DNA of 42,878 nucleotides from Acidimicrobiales bacterium (lineage in GTDB: Bacteria > Actinomycetota > Acidimicrobiia > Acidimicrobiales > VFJN01): assembly GCA_035316325.1 (NCBI GenBank), contig DATHJB010000168.1, positions 1 through 42,878 on the forward strand. Reading direction: 5' to 3'. Positions 1 to 7,868 of this stretch are shown here, in pieces (within the stretch, counting starts at the first letter, position 1; each line of letters starts with the position of its first letter). Position numbers and translations under genes: made by a program. The notes beneath the pieces were generated by a model. It made no database searches and was not told where the DNA came from. It saw only the letters and a program-made list of their open reading frames with translations.

Positions 1-6
1 CGTCTC

Positions 7-333
7 GTGGCTTTGAGTCAGCGGCACCGGAGCGAGATCTACAATGTGTGGGCCCCACAGCTCGGCGAGGAGGTGGCCGAAGCCTTGATCTCCCACTTCC
101 CCTCCCGCGACCTCGACGAGCCCGTCACGAAGGAGTTCGTCGAGGTGAAGGTCTCCGAACTCCGCTCCGAGTTGCACCAGGGTTTCGGCGAGATCCGTGA
201 CGAGATGCACAAGGGGTTCACGGAGCTTCGTCGAGACTTCGACTCGCGGATGCAGCAGATGACCCTCTGGCTGGCGGGCATGGTCGTCGCCCTGGCTGGG
301 GTAGGAGTCAGCATTGCCCTCGCCTTCGGCTGA
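7..333 (+). CDS. Small coiled-coil protein with C-terminal membrane anchor
   Basis: A 108-residue protein of unknown function. Residues ~45-82 are charged and helical-looking, with a repeated 11-residue pattern (HQGFGEIRDEM, HKGFTELRRDF) typical of coiled coils. A single hydrophobic segment follows at ~87-106 (LWLAGMVVALAGVGVSIALA), ending two residues before the stop. This resembles the loosely defined DUF1640-type group of coiled-coil plus one transmembrane helix, so it is probably an inner-membrane protein with a cytoplasmic coiled coil. The GTG at 7 is the first possible start, but only six bases precede it, so a start outside the window cannot be excluded. A second tiny membrane ORF follows 13 bases downstream. 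Confidence 0.65.
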   Translation: MALSQRHRSEIYNVWAPQLGEEVAEALISHFPSRDLDEPVTKEFVEVKVSELRSELHQGFGEIRDEMHKGFTELRRDFDSRMQQMTLWLAGMVVALAGVGVSIALAFG

Positions 334-346
334 GACAGGAGATCCT

Positions 347-460
347 GTGGCAGAGCGGAGCCTCTACGACGATTACCCCTGGTTCAGGCCCCTCATGGTC
401 GGGTCTCTCGCCGTCACGTGGCTGGCGATCATCGTCACCGTCGTCCGCGCCCTCAGCTGA
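347..460 (+). CDS. Predicted 37-residue single-pass membrane peptide
   Basis: A short ORF, GTG to TGA, translating to a charged N-terminus (MAERSLYDDYPWFRPL) and one hydrophobic helix (LMVGSLAVTWLAIIVTVV) ending RALS. An AGGAG-like ribosome binding site (ACAGGAGATCCT) sits just upstream of the GTG. It begins 13 bases after the coiled-coil membrane gene on the same strand, so the two may be co-transcribed and work together at the membrane. No family is recognised. Support is the codon-position bias to C/G, the binding site and a coherent membrane-peptide sequence. It could still be a non-coding leader of the radical SAM gene. Confidence 0.45.
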   Translation: MAERSLYDDYPWFRPLMVGSLAVTWLAIIVTVVRALS

Positions 461-506
461 GATCGACGACCAGGCAGTAGGCGAGGTTCGGGGGCGGAGG
501 GTGGGG

Positions 507-2516
507 ATGGCTACCCTGGACAGGGACATGCGGCAACCGACGCGGGACATCTGGACAGAGCTCGAACCTCACCTCGCCGACGTCGAGAAGCCGGCTCGCT
601 ACATCGGGCTGGAGCTCGGCGCCCAGACCCCCGAGCACGCGCCGCACAAGGTGTCCTGGCTGCTCACCTACCCCGACACCTACGAGGTCGGGCTCCCCAA
701 CCAGGGCCTCCAGATCCTCTACGAGATCCTCAACGAGCGCGACGACGCCGTCGCCGAGCGCTCGTACGCGCCGTGGACCGACCTCGAGGCGGTCCTCCGC
801 CGCGAGAGGATCCCGCTGTTCTCGGTCGACACCCACCGGGCCGCCGGCGAGTTCGACGTCCTCGCCTTCAACCTCTCGGCCGAGCTGACCTTCACCAACC
901 TGCTCAACTGCGTCGACCTGGCCGGCATCCCCGTCCGGGCCCGCGATCGCCACGGCGACCACCCGCTGGTCGCCGCCGGCGGCCACTGCACCTACAACCC
1001 CGAGCCCATCGCCGACTTCCTCGACTTCGTGGTCCTGGGCGACGGCGAGGAGGCGGTCGGCGACATCACCGAGGTGCTCCGGGAGTGGAAGGCGGAGTCC
1101 CGCCGCACGCCCGAGAGCCGCCACAACGTCCTCCGGGAGCTGTCGCACGTCGAGGGTGTGTACGTCCCGTCGATGTACGAGGTCGACTACGACGGCCCGG
1201 TCCTCAAGGCCGTCCGCCCCCGCTACCCCGACGTGCCCGCGCAGGTCGAGAAGCGCACGATCGCCGACCTCGGCCAGTGGCCCTACCCCCGCAACCAGCT
1301 GGTGCCCCTCACCGAGGTGGTCCACGACCGGCTCAACGTCGAGGTGTTCCGGGGCTGCACCCGGGGCTGCCGCTTCTGTCAGGCCGGCATGATCACCCGC
1401 CCGGTGCGGGAGCGTCCGGCCGACCAGGTCCGGACCATGGTGCAGGAGGGCCTGCGCCGCACCGGCTACGACGAGGTGGCGCTCACCAGCCTCTCCACGG
1501 CCGACTTCTCCGGCATCGAGGGCGTCGTCAAGAGCATCGTCGACGGCAGCAGCGACGACCCCACCAGCTGCGGCAACGTGTCGGTGAGCCTGCCCAGCCT
1601 CCGGGTCGACGCCTTCACCGTCGGCATCGCCGCCCAGATCCAGAAGGCCCGCCGCACCGGCCTCACCTTCGCCCCCGAGGCCGGTACCTGGCGGATGCGC
1701 CAGATCATCAACAAGCTCATCCGCGAAGAGGACCTGTACGGCGCGGTCGACAGCGCCTTCAGCCAGGGCTGGCGCCGGGTGAAGCTGTACTTCCTCACGG
1801 GCCTGCCGTCGGAGACCGACGCCGACACGCTCGGCATCGTCGACCTGGCCCGCAACTGCGTCGAGCTGGGCAAGAAGCACAACCGCAACGTGCAGGTGAA
1901 GGCGTCGGTCGGCGGCTTCGTGCCCAAGCCCTTCACCCCCTTCCAGTGGTTCGGCCAGAACACGGTGGCCGAGCTGCAGCGCAAGGTGGGCCTGCTGCGC
2001 GACGCCGCCCGGGGCAGCCGGCAGCTCCAGCTCACGTGGCACGACCCCAAGGCCACGCTGGTGGAGGGCCTGATGTCCCGCGGCGACCGCCGGCTCGGCC
2101 CGGTGATCGAGTCCGTGTGGCGCCAGGGCGGCACGTTCCAGGAGTGGAGCGAGCACTTCGACCTGGCCCTGTGGGAGAAGGCGATGGCGGAGGCCGGGCT
2201 CGAGCCCGACTGGTACGTCCACCGGCACCGCACCGAGGACGAGGTCCTCCCCTGGGACCACATCTCCGCCGGCCTCCACAAGGACTTCCTGTGGCAGGAC
2301 TGGCAGGACGCCCTGGCCGAGGTCGGCCTCCCCGATTGCCGCTGGACGCCCTGCTACGACTGTGGGGCATGCACCGGCTACGGCATCGAGCACGTCGTCG
2401 CTTCGCCGGTGCCCCCGGCGGGCGGCAGCCAGGGAACGGGTCAGGACCTCATGCGCGGCACCGGTGTGCCCGTCGCCCTGACCACCAAGCGACCCGTCGG
2501 CGTGGGCACACCATGA
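507..2516 (+). CDS. B12-binding-type radical SAM protein, TIGR03960 family
   Basis: About 669 residues. The N-terminal third (~residues 40-190) reads as a cobalamin-binding-like Rossmann domain (YPDTYEVGLPNQGLQILYE) without an obvious DxHxxG B12 ligand motif. The radical SAM domain carries the CxxxCxxC iron-sulfur motif as C284, C288 and C291 (RGCTRGCRFCQAGM). The C-terminus has a second cysteine cluster (CRWTPCYDCGACTGYG) that could bind another Fe-S centre. The family is widely conserved but its reaction is unknown. A GTG at 501 abuts the GGAGG at 496-500, while the ATG at 507 is six bases from it, so 507 is preferred. The stop overlaps the start of the TIGR03936 gene (ATGA), the usual partner, which is often fused to it in other bacteria. 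Confidence 0.9.
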   Translation: MATLDRDMRQPTRDIWTELEPHLADVEKPARYIGLELGAQTPEHAPHKVSWLLTYPDTYEVGLPNQGLQILYEILNERDDAVAERSYAPWTDLEAVLRRERIPLFSVDTHRAAGEFDVLAFNLSAELTFTNLLNCVDLAGIPVRARDRHGDHPLVAAGGHCTYNPEPIADFLDFVVLGDGEEAVGDITEVLREWKAESRRTPESRHNVLRELSHVEGVYVPSMYEVDYDGPVLKAVRPRYPDVPAQVEKRTIADLGQWPYPRNQLVPLTEVVHDRLNVEVFRGCTRGCRFCQAGMITRPVRERPADQVRTMVQEGLRRTGYDEVALTSLSTADFSGIEGVVKSIVDGSSDDPTSCGNVSVSLPSLRVDAFTVGIAAQIQKARRTGLTFAPEAGTWRMRQIINKLIREEDLYGAVDSAFSQGWRRVKLYFLTGLPSETDADTLGIVDLARNCVELGKKHNRNVQVKASVGGFVPKPFTPFQWFGQNTVAELQRKVGLLRDAARGSRQLQLTWHDPKATLVEGLMSRGDRRLGPVIESVWRQGGTFQEWSEHFDLALWEKAMAEAGLEPDWYVHRHRTEDEVLPWDHISAGLHKDFLWQDWQDALAEVGLPDCRWTPCYDCGACTGYGIEHVVASPVPPAGGSQGTGQDLMRGTGVPVALTTKRPVGVGTP

Positions 2517-3259
2517 GCGGCCCGACCGCACCCCGCAAGCTCCGGGTCCGCTTCACCAAGACGGGGAAGGTCCGCTTCACGAGCCACCGTGACGTGGCGC
2601 GCATCTGGGAGCGGGCGCTGCGACGGGCCGGGCTTCCCGTCGCCTACTCGGAGGGCTTCTCGCCGCGGCCGCGGCTCAGCTTCGGGCTGGCGCTGTCGAC
2701 CGGGCACGAGTCGCTCGGCGAGTACCTCGACGTCAACCTGCGGGAGGACGCGCCCGGAGGCGACGTGGCCTGCGAGTTGTTCGCCCTACAGGTCAACCCG
2801 GCGCTGCCGGTCGGCCTGGAGGTGCAGGCCGTGGAGCCCCTCGCCGCGGGGGCCGACTCGCTGCAGCAGGCGGTGACGAGCTCCACCTGGCACTTCGAGC
2901 TCTCGGGCCTCTCGGACGACGCGCTGGCGGCGGCGATCGCCCGCACGATGGCCACCGACGAGATCGTGGTCACCCGGGAGCGGAAAGGCCAAGAAGTCAC
3001 CGAGGACATCCGGCCATGTATCCTCGCCTTGCAGGTGCTGCCCCCTGGCACAGGATGCGGGGTGGCAGAGGCCGAGCTGGCGACCCAGCCCAGAAGTTTG
3101 CGACCAGCCGAGCTGGTCGACGCGCTCGACCCGGCATTGCATGCCGATCGGGTCGTGCGCATGCATCAATGGACGCTGGTCGGCGGCGCCCGGCAGGAGG
3201 TCATCCCCCTCCCCCCGGCAGCGACGCTGGCCCCGCACGCCCAGGCGCGTGCGTCATGA
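2513..3259 (+). CDS. TIGR03936 family (DUF2344) radical-SAM-associated protein
   Basis: A 248-residue protein starting at the ATG that overlaps the stop of the radical SAM gene by four bases, so the two are translationally coupled. The N-terminus has the hallmark start of this family (RVRFTKTGKVRFTSHRDVAR) followed by RAGLPVAYSEGFSPRPRLSF. The family is defined by its association with TIGR03960 radical SAM proteins, either as a separate gene or as a C-terminal fusion. Its function is not established. Position upstream of RNase E and ribosomal protein genes suggests RNA or ribosome metabolism, which is inference only. Length is normal and no defect was seen. Confidence 0.88.
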   Translation: MSGPTAPRKLRVRFTKTGKVRFTSHRDVARIWERALRRAGLPVAYSEGFSPRPRLSFGLALSTGHESLGEYLDVNLREDAPGGDVACELFALQVNPALPVGLEVQAVEPLAAGADSLQQAVTSSTWHFELSGLSDDALAAAIARTMATDEIVVTRERKGQEVTEDIRPCILALQVLPPGTGCGVAEAELATQPRSLRPAELVDALDPALHADRVVRMHQWTLVGGARQEVIPLPPAATLAPHAQARAS

Positions 3260-3274
3260 GAAGGGAATCGATAG

Positions 3275-5392
3275 ATGTCAGAGACCGAGGCACGGTCGGA
3301 GGCGCCTCAGCGCCCTGAGCCGTCCCCGTCCACCGACGATGCGCAGGTTGCACCCACAACCGGCGACGCGACGGCGGCGGGAGAGACTTCAAGCGAGGCG
3401 GCGTCGTCTGACGCCTCTCGCAAACGCCGGCGGCGCGGTTCACGCGGTGGTCGCAAGCGGTCCAAGCCGCGCAGCGAGGGCGGCGACGGCGCCGGTAGCG
3501 GCGACGAGGACGATAGCGACGACGGCGACGACGACGAGGGCCCGCCGAGCGACAACGGCAGGTCCCGCAGCTCCCGCAGCAGCCGGGAGCCCGACGAGCT
3601 GCCCGACCCGCCGAACGAAGGCCGTCCGTCGGTCGAGGCGGCGGAGAAGGCGCTGGTGCGCAAGGCCGCCCCGTCGGGCGCGCCCAACCGGCCGAAGATC
3701 GGCGACACCATGCCCGCACCGGCTGCGGCGGCCGCGCAGGCCGACGCGGACGCCAAGGAAGGCTCGGGTGGCGGACGTCGGCGCCGGGGTCGCGGCGGGC
3801 AGTCGAAGACAGGCGCCGTCGTCGGCGCCGGTTCCGGCGCGGGCGCACCGGCCGACGACATGGCCGCCCGCAGCAGTGGCGGCCGCAACAGCGGTGGCGG
3901 TGGCGGCGATCGCGCCGGCGATGACACGGGCGCCAAGCGGAAGCGCCGTCGCCGGGGCCGCGGCGGCACTGGCACTGGCAGTGGCAGTGGCCAGGGCAGC
4001 GGCTCCAGCCGTCCGGCGGGCCAACCGGTCGAGATGCTCGCGGGCGTCCCCGTCGAGGTCGACGAGGAGACCCTGGAGCGCCGGCGGGGCCGCGAGCGCA
4101 AGGGCCGCCCGGTCGGTCGCTACATGATGTGCGTGCACGTCAGCGACAAGGCCACCCAGATCGCGGTGCTGGAGGGCCGGGCGCTCATCGAGCACTACGT
4201 GTCCCGCCCGTCCGACGACGTCTCCCAGATCCACGGCAACATCTACCTGGGCAAGGTCCAGAACGTGCTGCCGGGCATGGAGGCGGCGTTCGTCGACATC
4301 GGCACCCCCAAGAACGCCGTGCTGTACCGGGGCGACGTCCACTTCGAGAGCGAGGACATCGAGCGCAGTAGCGGCAAGGAGCGCCACCTGCGCATCGAGC
4401 AGATGCTGCGGGCCGGTCAGACCATCCTCTGCCAGGTCACCAAGAACCCGATCGGTGCCAAGGGCGCACGCCTCACCCAAGAGGTGTCGCTGCCCGGCCG
4501 GTTCGTGGTGCTGATCCCCAACTCGTCGACCTACGGCATCTCCAAGCGCCTCCCCGACGACGAGCGCAAGCGCCTCCGCCAGGTGCTCGACCGGGTGAAG
4601 CCGGCGCAGCACGGCATCATCGTGCGCACCGCGGCCGAGGGCGTCACCTCCGACGAGATCGAGAACGACGTCCGCCGCCTGCTGCGCCAGTGGGAGCAGA
4701 TCGACAGCCTGGCCAAGCGTTCCAAGGCGCCCGCCATGCTCTACCGCGAGCCCGACATGGCCGTCCGGGTGATCCGCGAGGAGTTCAACCAGCACTACCG
4801 GGGCGTCGTGATCGACGACCGGGAGCTCTACGAGCAGGTGCGCGACTACGTCGGCTCGATCAGCCCCACGCTGGCCGACCGGGTGGAGTACTACGACCCC
4901 TCGGCCGAGGACCTGCCGCTGTTCGAGAAGCACCACGTCCACGAGCAGCTGCACCGGGCGCTCGACCCCAAGGTCTGGCTGCCGTCCGGTGGCTCGCTGA
5001 TCATCGAGAAGACCGAGGCCCTCACGGTCATCGACGTGAACACCGGCAAGAACGTCGGCAAGTCGAGCCTCGAGGAGACGGTCTTCAAGAACAACCTCGA
5101 GGCCGCCGTCGAGATCGCGCGCCAGCTGCGGCTGCGCGACATCGGTGGCATCATCGTGGTCGACTTCATCGACATGGAGCGTCGCGACAACCGCGACGAG
5201 GTGGCGCACGTGTTCCGCGACGCCTTGTCCCGCGACAAGACCCGCACTCAGGTGTTCGAGATCTCCGAGCTGGGGCTCTGCGAGATGACCCGCAAGCGCA
5301 TCGGCGAAGGGCTGCTCGAGTCGTTCTCGACGCACTGCCCGATGTGCGAAGGTCGTGGGGTCCTGGTCGACAAGGAGCTGTTGCCGGACTAG
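3275..5392 (+). CDS. rne: Ribonuclease E/G family endoribonuclease
   Basis: A 705-residue single-strand-specific endoribonuclease for rRNA/tRNA processing and mRNA decay. Residues 1-~275 are a low-complexity extension: acidic stretches alternate with basic Arg/Lys clusters (KRRRRGSRGGRKRSK) and Gly/Ser runs. The S1 RNA-binding domain starts near 282 (HGNIYLGKVQNVLPGMEAAF). The catalytic DNase-I-like site is intact: D587 in VIDVNTGKN and D630 in VVDFIDM, 43 residues apart as in E. coli RNase E (D303/D346). The Zn-link motif CPMCEGRG is near the C-terminus. There is no long C-terminal scaffold, so the disordered region is at the N-terminus, as in other actinobacteria. The ATG lies behind AGAAGGGA, 15 bases after the previous gene. 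Confidence 0.95.
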   Translation: MSETEARSEAPQRPEPSPSTDDAQVAPTTGDATAAGETSSEAASSDASRKRRRRGSRGGRKRSKPRSEGGDGAGSGDEDDSDDGDDDEGPPSDNGRSRSSRSSREPDELPDPPNEGRPSVEAAEKALVRKAAPSGAPNRPKIGDTMPAPAAAAAQADADAKEGSGGGRRRRGRGGQSKTGAVVGAGSGAGAPADDMAARSSGGRNSGGGGGDRAGDDTGAKRKRRRRGRGGTGTGSGSGQGSGSSRPAGQPVEMLAGVPVEVDEETLERRRGRERKGRPVGRYMMCVHVSDKATQIAVLEGRALIEHYVSRPSDDVSQIHGNIYLGKVQNVLPGMEAAFVDIGTPKNAVLYRGDVHFESEDIERSSGKERHLRIEQMLRAGQTILCQVTKNPIGAKGARLTQEVSLPGRFVVLIPNSSTYGISKRLPDDERKRLRQVLDRVKPAQHGIIVRTAAEGVTSDEIENDVRRLLRQWEQIDSLAKRSKAPAMLYREPDMAVRVIREEFNQHYRGVVIDDRELYEQVRDYVGSISPTLADRVEYYDPSAEDLPLFEKHHVHEQLHRALDPKVWLPSGGSLIIEKTEALTVIDVNTGKNVGKSSLEETVFKNNLEAAVEIARQLRLRDIGGIIVVDFIDMERRDNRDEVAHVFRDALSRDKTRTQVFEISELGLCEMTRKRIGEGLLESFSTHCPMCEGRGVLVDKELLPD
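3965..4000 (+). repeat. Imperfect hexanucleotide tandem repeat inside rne
   Basis: Six tandem GGCNNN hexamers (GGCACT x2, GGCAGT x2, GGCCAG, GGCAGC) encode a Gly-Thr/Gly-Ser run (GTGTGSGSGQGS) in the disordered N-terminal extension of RNase E. The in-frame period of six would let the tract change length by slippage without a frameshift. Confidence 0.6.
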
Positions 5393-5406
5393 GGGAGGCG
5401 ACGAGG

Positions 5407-5871
5407 GTGGGCGAGCTGGTTCCGGAAGAGCAACAGAGGCAACAACAGCCGGTGGTGGCCCGGCGCGACATGCGCGTGTCCGACGAGGACCGCCACGCCG
5501 TGGTCGACGAGCTGCGGGTGCACTTCAGCCTCGGCCGGATCGACCTGGCCGAGCTGGAGGACCGGGTGACCGGCGCGCTCGAGGCCAAGGTGCGCGGCGA
5601 CCTCGAGCCGCTGCTCACCGACCTCCCCGAGCTGCGGCCCACGTCCAACTACAACGGCCCGCCCATCCGGGAGCGCGACCGGCCCGAGGGCGAGGCGTTC
5701 CGGGCGCACTTCTACCTGTGGGCCGTGCTGTCGGTGTTCTTCGTCGTGATCTGGGCCGGCACCGCGGCCCAGGCCGACGGCGACGTGCCGTTCTGGCCCG
5801 TCTTCCCCATCGCGGGGATCGGCCTGACGGTCGGGGTCCACGCGGCGCTGCGCAAGGCGACCGAGAACTAG
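5407..5871 (+). CDS. DUF1707 and 2TM domain membrane protein
   Basis: A 154-residue protein. Residues ~22-75 match the DUF1707 pattern (MRVSDEDRHAVVDELR...GRIDLAELEDRV...AK...DLEPLLTDLP). Two hydrophobic segments follow near ~100-118 (YLWAVLSVFFVVIWAGTAA) and ~127-146 (FWPVFPIAGIGLTVGVHAAL), the '2TM' arrangement often found with it. The family is actinobacterial and of unknown function, possibly membrane-associated sensing. The GTG at 5407 follows GGGGAGG at 5392-5398 with eight bases between; an ATG at 5470 would begin exactly at the domain but lacks such a site. It is 14 bases downstream of rne and probably co-transcribed. Confidence 0.82.
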   Translation: MGELVPEEQQRQQQPVVARRDMRVSDEDRHAVVDELRVHFSLGRIDLAELEDRVTGALEAKVRGDLEPLLTDLPELRPTSNYNGPPIRERDRPEGEAFRAHFYLWAVLSVFFVVIWAGTAAQADGDVPFWPVFPIAGIGLTVGVHAALRKATEN

Positions 5872-5892
5872 CCCCTCCGCGGCTGGGCTCGG

Positions 5893-5919
5893 TAGGCTGG
5901 CGCGCCGCCTTCCCGGCGG
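5893..5919 (+). promoter_or_regulatory. Possible promoter box and hairpin in the rplU leader
   Basis: A TANNNT-type box (TAGGCT, 5893-5898) is followed by a short perfect hairpin, CCGCC (5905-5909) and GGCGG (5915-5919) with a TTCCC loop, about 28 bases before the rplU start. It could be a promoter with a structured ribosomal-protein leader or a weak terminator of the previous gene. No good -35 box is visible, so support is weak. Confidence 0.25.
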
Positions 5920-5946
5920 AACCCCCTGAGTAGGTAAGGCTCTCGC

Positions 5947-6252
5947 ATGTACGCAGTCATCAGGACCGGTGGCAAGCAGCACCGGGTGGAAGAGGGACAG
6001 ACGCTCGACATCGAGCTGATCGGCGACGACGACAAGGTCGAGCTGAAGCCGATCCTGCTGGTCGACGGCGACACCGTGCTGGCCAAGCCGAGCGAGCTGA
6101 CCAAGGCCACCGTCAGCGCCAAGGTGCTGGGTGAGACCAAGGGCCCGAAGATCAACGGGTTCACCTACAAGAACAAGAGCAACAACAGCAAGCGCTGGGG
6201 TCACCGCCAGCGGTACACCACCATAGAGATCACCGGGATCTCCAAGGGCTGA
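5947..6252 (+). CDS. rplU: 50S ribosomal protein L21
   Basis: A 101-residue large-subunit protein that binds 23S rRNA. The sequence shows the canonical start ([17 protein letters not shown]), the central [12 protein letters not shown] stretch and the basic C-terminal end ([20 protein letters not shown]) that matches the family signature. Length is normal. It is followed by rpmA after 13 bases, the near-universal L21-L27 pair, and then by obg. The start has only a weak upstream TAAGG, which is common for ribosomal genes with structured leaders. Confidence 0.97.
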   Translation: MYAVIRTGGKQHRVEEGQTLDIELIGDDDKVELKPILLVDGDTVLAKPSELTKATVSAKVLGETKGPKINGFTYKNKSNNSKRWGHRQRYTTIEITGISKG

Positions 6253-6265
6253 ACGGGAGGCCGAC

Positions 6266-6520
6266 ATGTCGAAGACCAAGGGCGCCGGTTCAACTCGAAA
6301 CGGCCGCGACTCACAGAGCAAGCGCCTCGGCGTCAAGGCGTTCGACGGCACCGCCGTCCACGCCGGCACGATCATCGTGCGCCAGCGGGGCACCCGGTTC
6401 CACCCGGGCGAGAACGTCGGACGGGGCGGCGACGACACGCTGTTCGCCCTGATCGACGGCAAGGTGAAGTTCGGCCAGCGACGCGGTCGCAAGCTGGTCG
6501 ACATCCTGCCCTCCGAGTAG
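6266..6520 (+). CDS. rpmA: 50S ribosomal protein L27
   Basis: An 84-residue ribosomal protein whose N-terminal tail reaches the peptidyl transferase centre. Family motifs are clear: [19 protein letters not shown], then [19 protein letters not shown]. The tail reads MSKTKGAGS, with Ser-Lys where many species have Ala-His-Lys-Lys. A GGGAGG site precedes the ATG by a normal distance. The TAG stop at 6518-6520 is in the same frame as the downstream obg gene, with only 11 codons before the likely obg start. Confidence 0.97.
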   Translation: MSKTKGAGSTRNGRDSQSKRLGVKAFDGTAVHAGTIIVRQRGTRFHPGENVGRGGDDTLFALIDGKVKFGQRRGRKLVDILPSE

Positions 6521-6535
6521 CCCGGCCACCGCGCC

Positions 6536-6544
6536 GAGGCGAGG
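6536..6544 (+). promoter_or_regulatory. Ribosome binding site that places the obg start at an ACG
   Basis: GAGGCGAGG contains two GAGG cores. The second (6541-6544) lies nine bases before an ACG codon at 6554 that begins the conserved Obg N-terminus. No ATG, GTG or TTG lies in frame between the rpmA stop and codon 24 of Obg, so this site argues for initiation at the ACG. Confidence 0.5.
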
Positions 6545-6553
6545 TACACCGCC

Positions 6554-7828
6554 ACGTCACAGCAACAGTTCGTCGACGAATGCAACCTGCACGTCAAAGG
6601 CGGTGATGGCGGGGCCGGGGCGGTGGCGTTCCGGCGCGAGGCCCACGTCCCCAAGGGCGGGCCCGACGGTGGTGACGGCGGCAACGGCGGCGACGTCTGG
6701 CTGGTCGCCAACCGCAACGTCGCCTCGCTCCTGTCGTTCAAGGACACGCCGTTCCGGCGCGCCACCAACGGCACCCACGGCCAGGGCAAGGGTCGCCACG
6801 GGCGAGCCGGCAGCGACATGGTGGTGATGGTGCCGGAGGGCACCCAGGTGCTCGACCGCGACGGCGTCGTCATCGCCGACCTGGTCCACGCCGGCGACCG
6901 CTACCTGGCGGCCGCCGGTGGCCGTGGCGGGCGGGGCAACGCCAAGTTCCTGTCCAACAAGCGCCGCGTGCCGGGGTTCGCCGAGCAGGGTGAGATCGGC
7001 GAGGAGCACTGGCTGCGGCTGGAGCTGAAGCTGCTGGCCGACGTGGCGCTCGTCGGGTTCCCCAACGTGGGCAAGTCGACGCTGATCAGCCGCATGTCGG
7101 CCGCCAAGCCGAAGATCGCCGACTACCCGTTCACCACGCTGGAGCCGCACCTCGGGGTCGTCCGGCTGGAGGACACCTTCGAGTACGTGGTGGCCGACGT
7201 GCCGGGCCTCATCGAGGGCGCCAGCGAGGGGAAGGGGCTGGGCCACCGGTTCCTGCGCCACGTGGAGCGGGCCCGGGTGCTGTGCGTGTTGATCGACCTG
7301 GCCCCGGTCGCCCCGGCGCCGCCCGCCGAGCAGCTGGCGGTGCTCCTGCACGAGCTGGAGGCCTACCAACCCGACCTGCTCGCCCGCCCCCGCCTGGTCA
7401 TCGGCAGCCGCGTCGACCTGGAGGAGTCGGGTTCTGACGGGTCCGACGACCCCGGGGTCGAGCTCGACCTGCGGGTGTCCGCCGTGGTCGGGACCGGGGT
7501 GGCGGAGCTGCGGGGTCGGCTGGCCGACGCCGTGCGGCTGGCCCGGGAGGAGCTGGCGGAGCCGACCCAGTTCGTGGTCCATCGGCCGATACGGCAGGGC
7601 TACGAGGTGGTGCGCGACGGCGACCGCTGGATGGTGGAGGGACGTGAGGTGGTGCGGGCGGTGGCGCTGTCGGACCTCACCCGGCCCGACGCCCTGGCCG
7701 AGGCCCACCGCCGCCTGAAGAAGCTGGGAGTCGACCGGGCCCTTGCCCGAGCGGGAGCCCAGCAGGGCGATACGGTGCAGATCGGCGGACTGGCATTCGA
7801 GTACTCCGACGACGACATATCAACATAG
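6554..7828 (+). CDS. obg: GTPase Obg/CgtA
   Basis: About 424 residues; a ribosome-associated GTPase needed for 50S assembly. The glycine-rich Obg fold begins FVDECNLHVKGGDGGAGA. The G domain has G1 at 168-176 (GFPNVGKST) and G3 at 215-218 (DVPG). The G4 position reads GSRVD (S285-D288) instead of NKxD. G5 is SAV. A C-terminal OCT domain follows (FVVHRPIRQGYEVVRDGDR). The conserved N-terminus has no ATG, GTG or TTG: the codon expected to be the start is ACG at 6554, behind GAGGCGAGG. The first canonical start, GTG 6623, would delete 23 residues of the Obg fold. An unusual ACG start or a base error is likely. It sits 33 bases after rpmA. Confidence 0.93.
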   Translation, partial: TSQQQFVDECNLHVKGGDGGAGAVAFRREAHVPKGGPDGGDGGNGGDVWLVANRNVASLLSFKDTPFRRATNGTHGQGKGRHGRAGSDMVVMVPEGTQVLDRDGVVIADLVHAGDRYLAAAGGRGGRGNAKFLSNKRRVPGFAEQGEIGEEHWLRLELKLLADVALVGFPNVGKSTLISRMSAAKPKIADYPFTTLEPHLGVVRLEDTFEYVVADVPGLIEGASEGKGLGHRFLRHVERARVLCVLIDLAPVAPAPPAEQLAVLLHELEAYQPDLLARPRLVIGSRVDLEESGSDGSDDPGVELDLRVSAVVGTGVAELRGRLADAVRLAREELAEPTQFVVHRPIRQGYEVVRDGDRWMVEGREVVRAVALSDLTRPDALAEAHRRLKKLGVDRALARAGAQQGDTVQIGGLAFEYSDDDIST

Positions 7829-7868
7829 GAAGACGAGGATGAGGCGGTAGGACAAGGGTGACGTACTC

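Noticed and set aside
453-2531. Long minus-strand ORF of 692 codons opposite the radical SAM gene
   Set aside because: Translation is Val/Gly/Ala/His/Asp-rich with no domain; it is the complement of a well-recognised gene in GC-rich DNA.
3440-5335. Minus-strand ORF of 631 codons opposite rne
   Set aside because: Mirror of a clear RNase E coding region; no coherent protein features.
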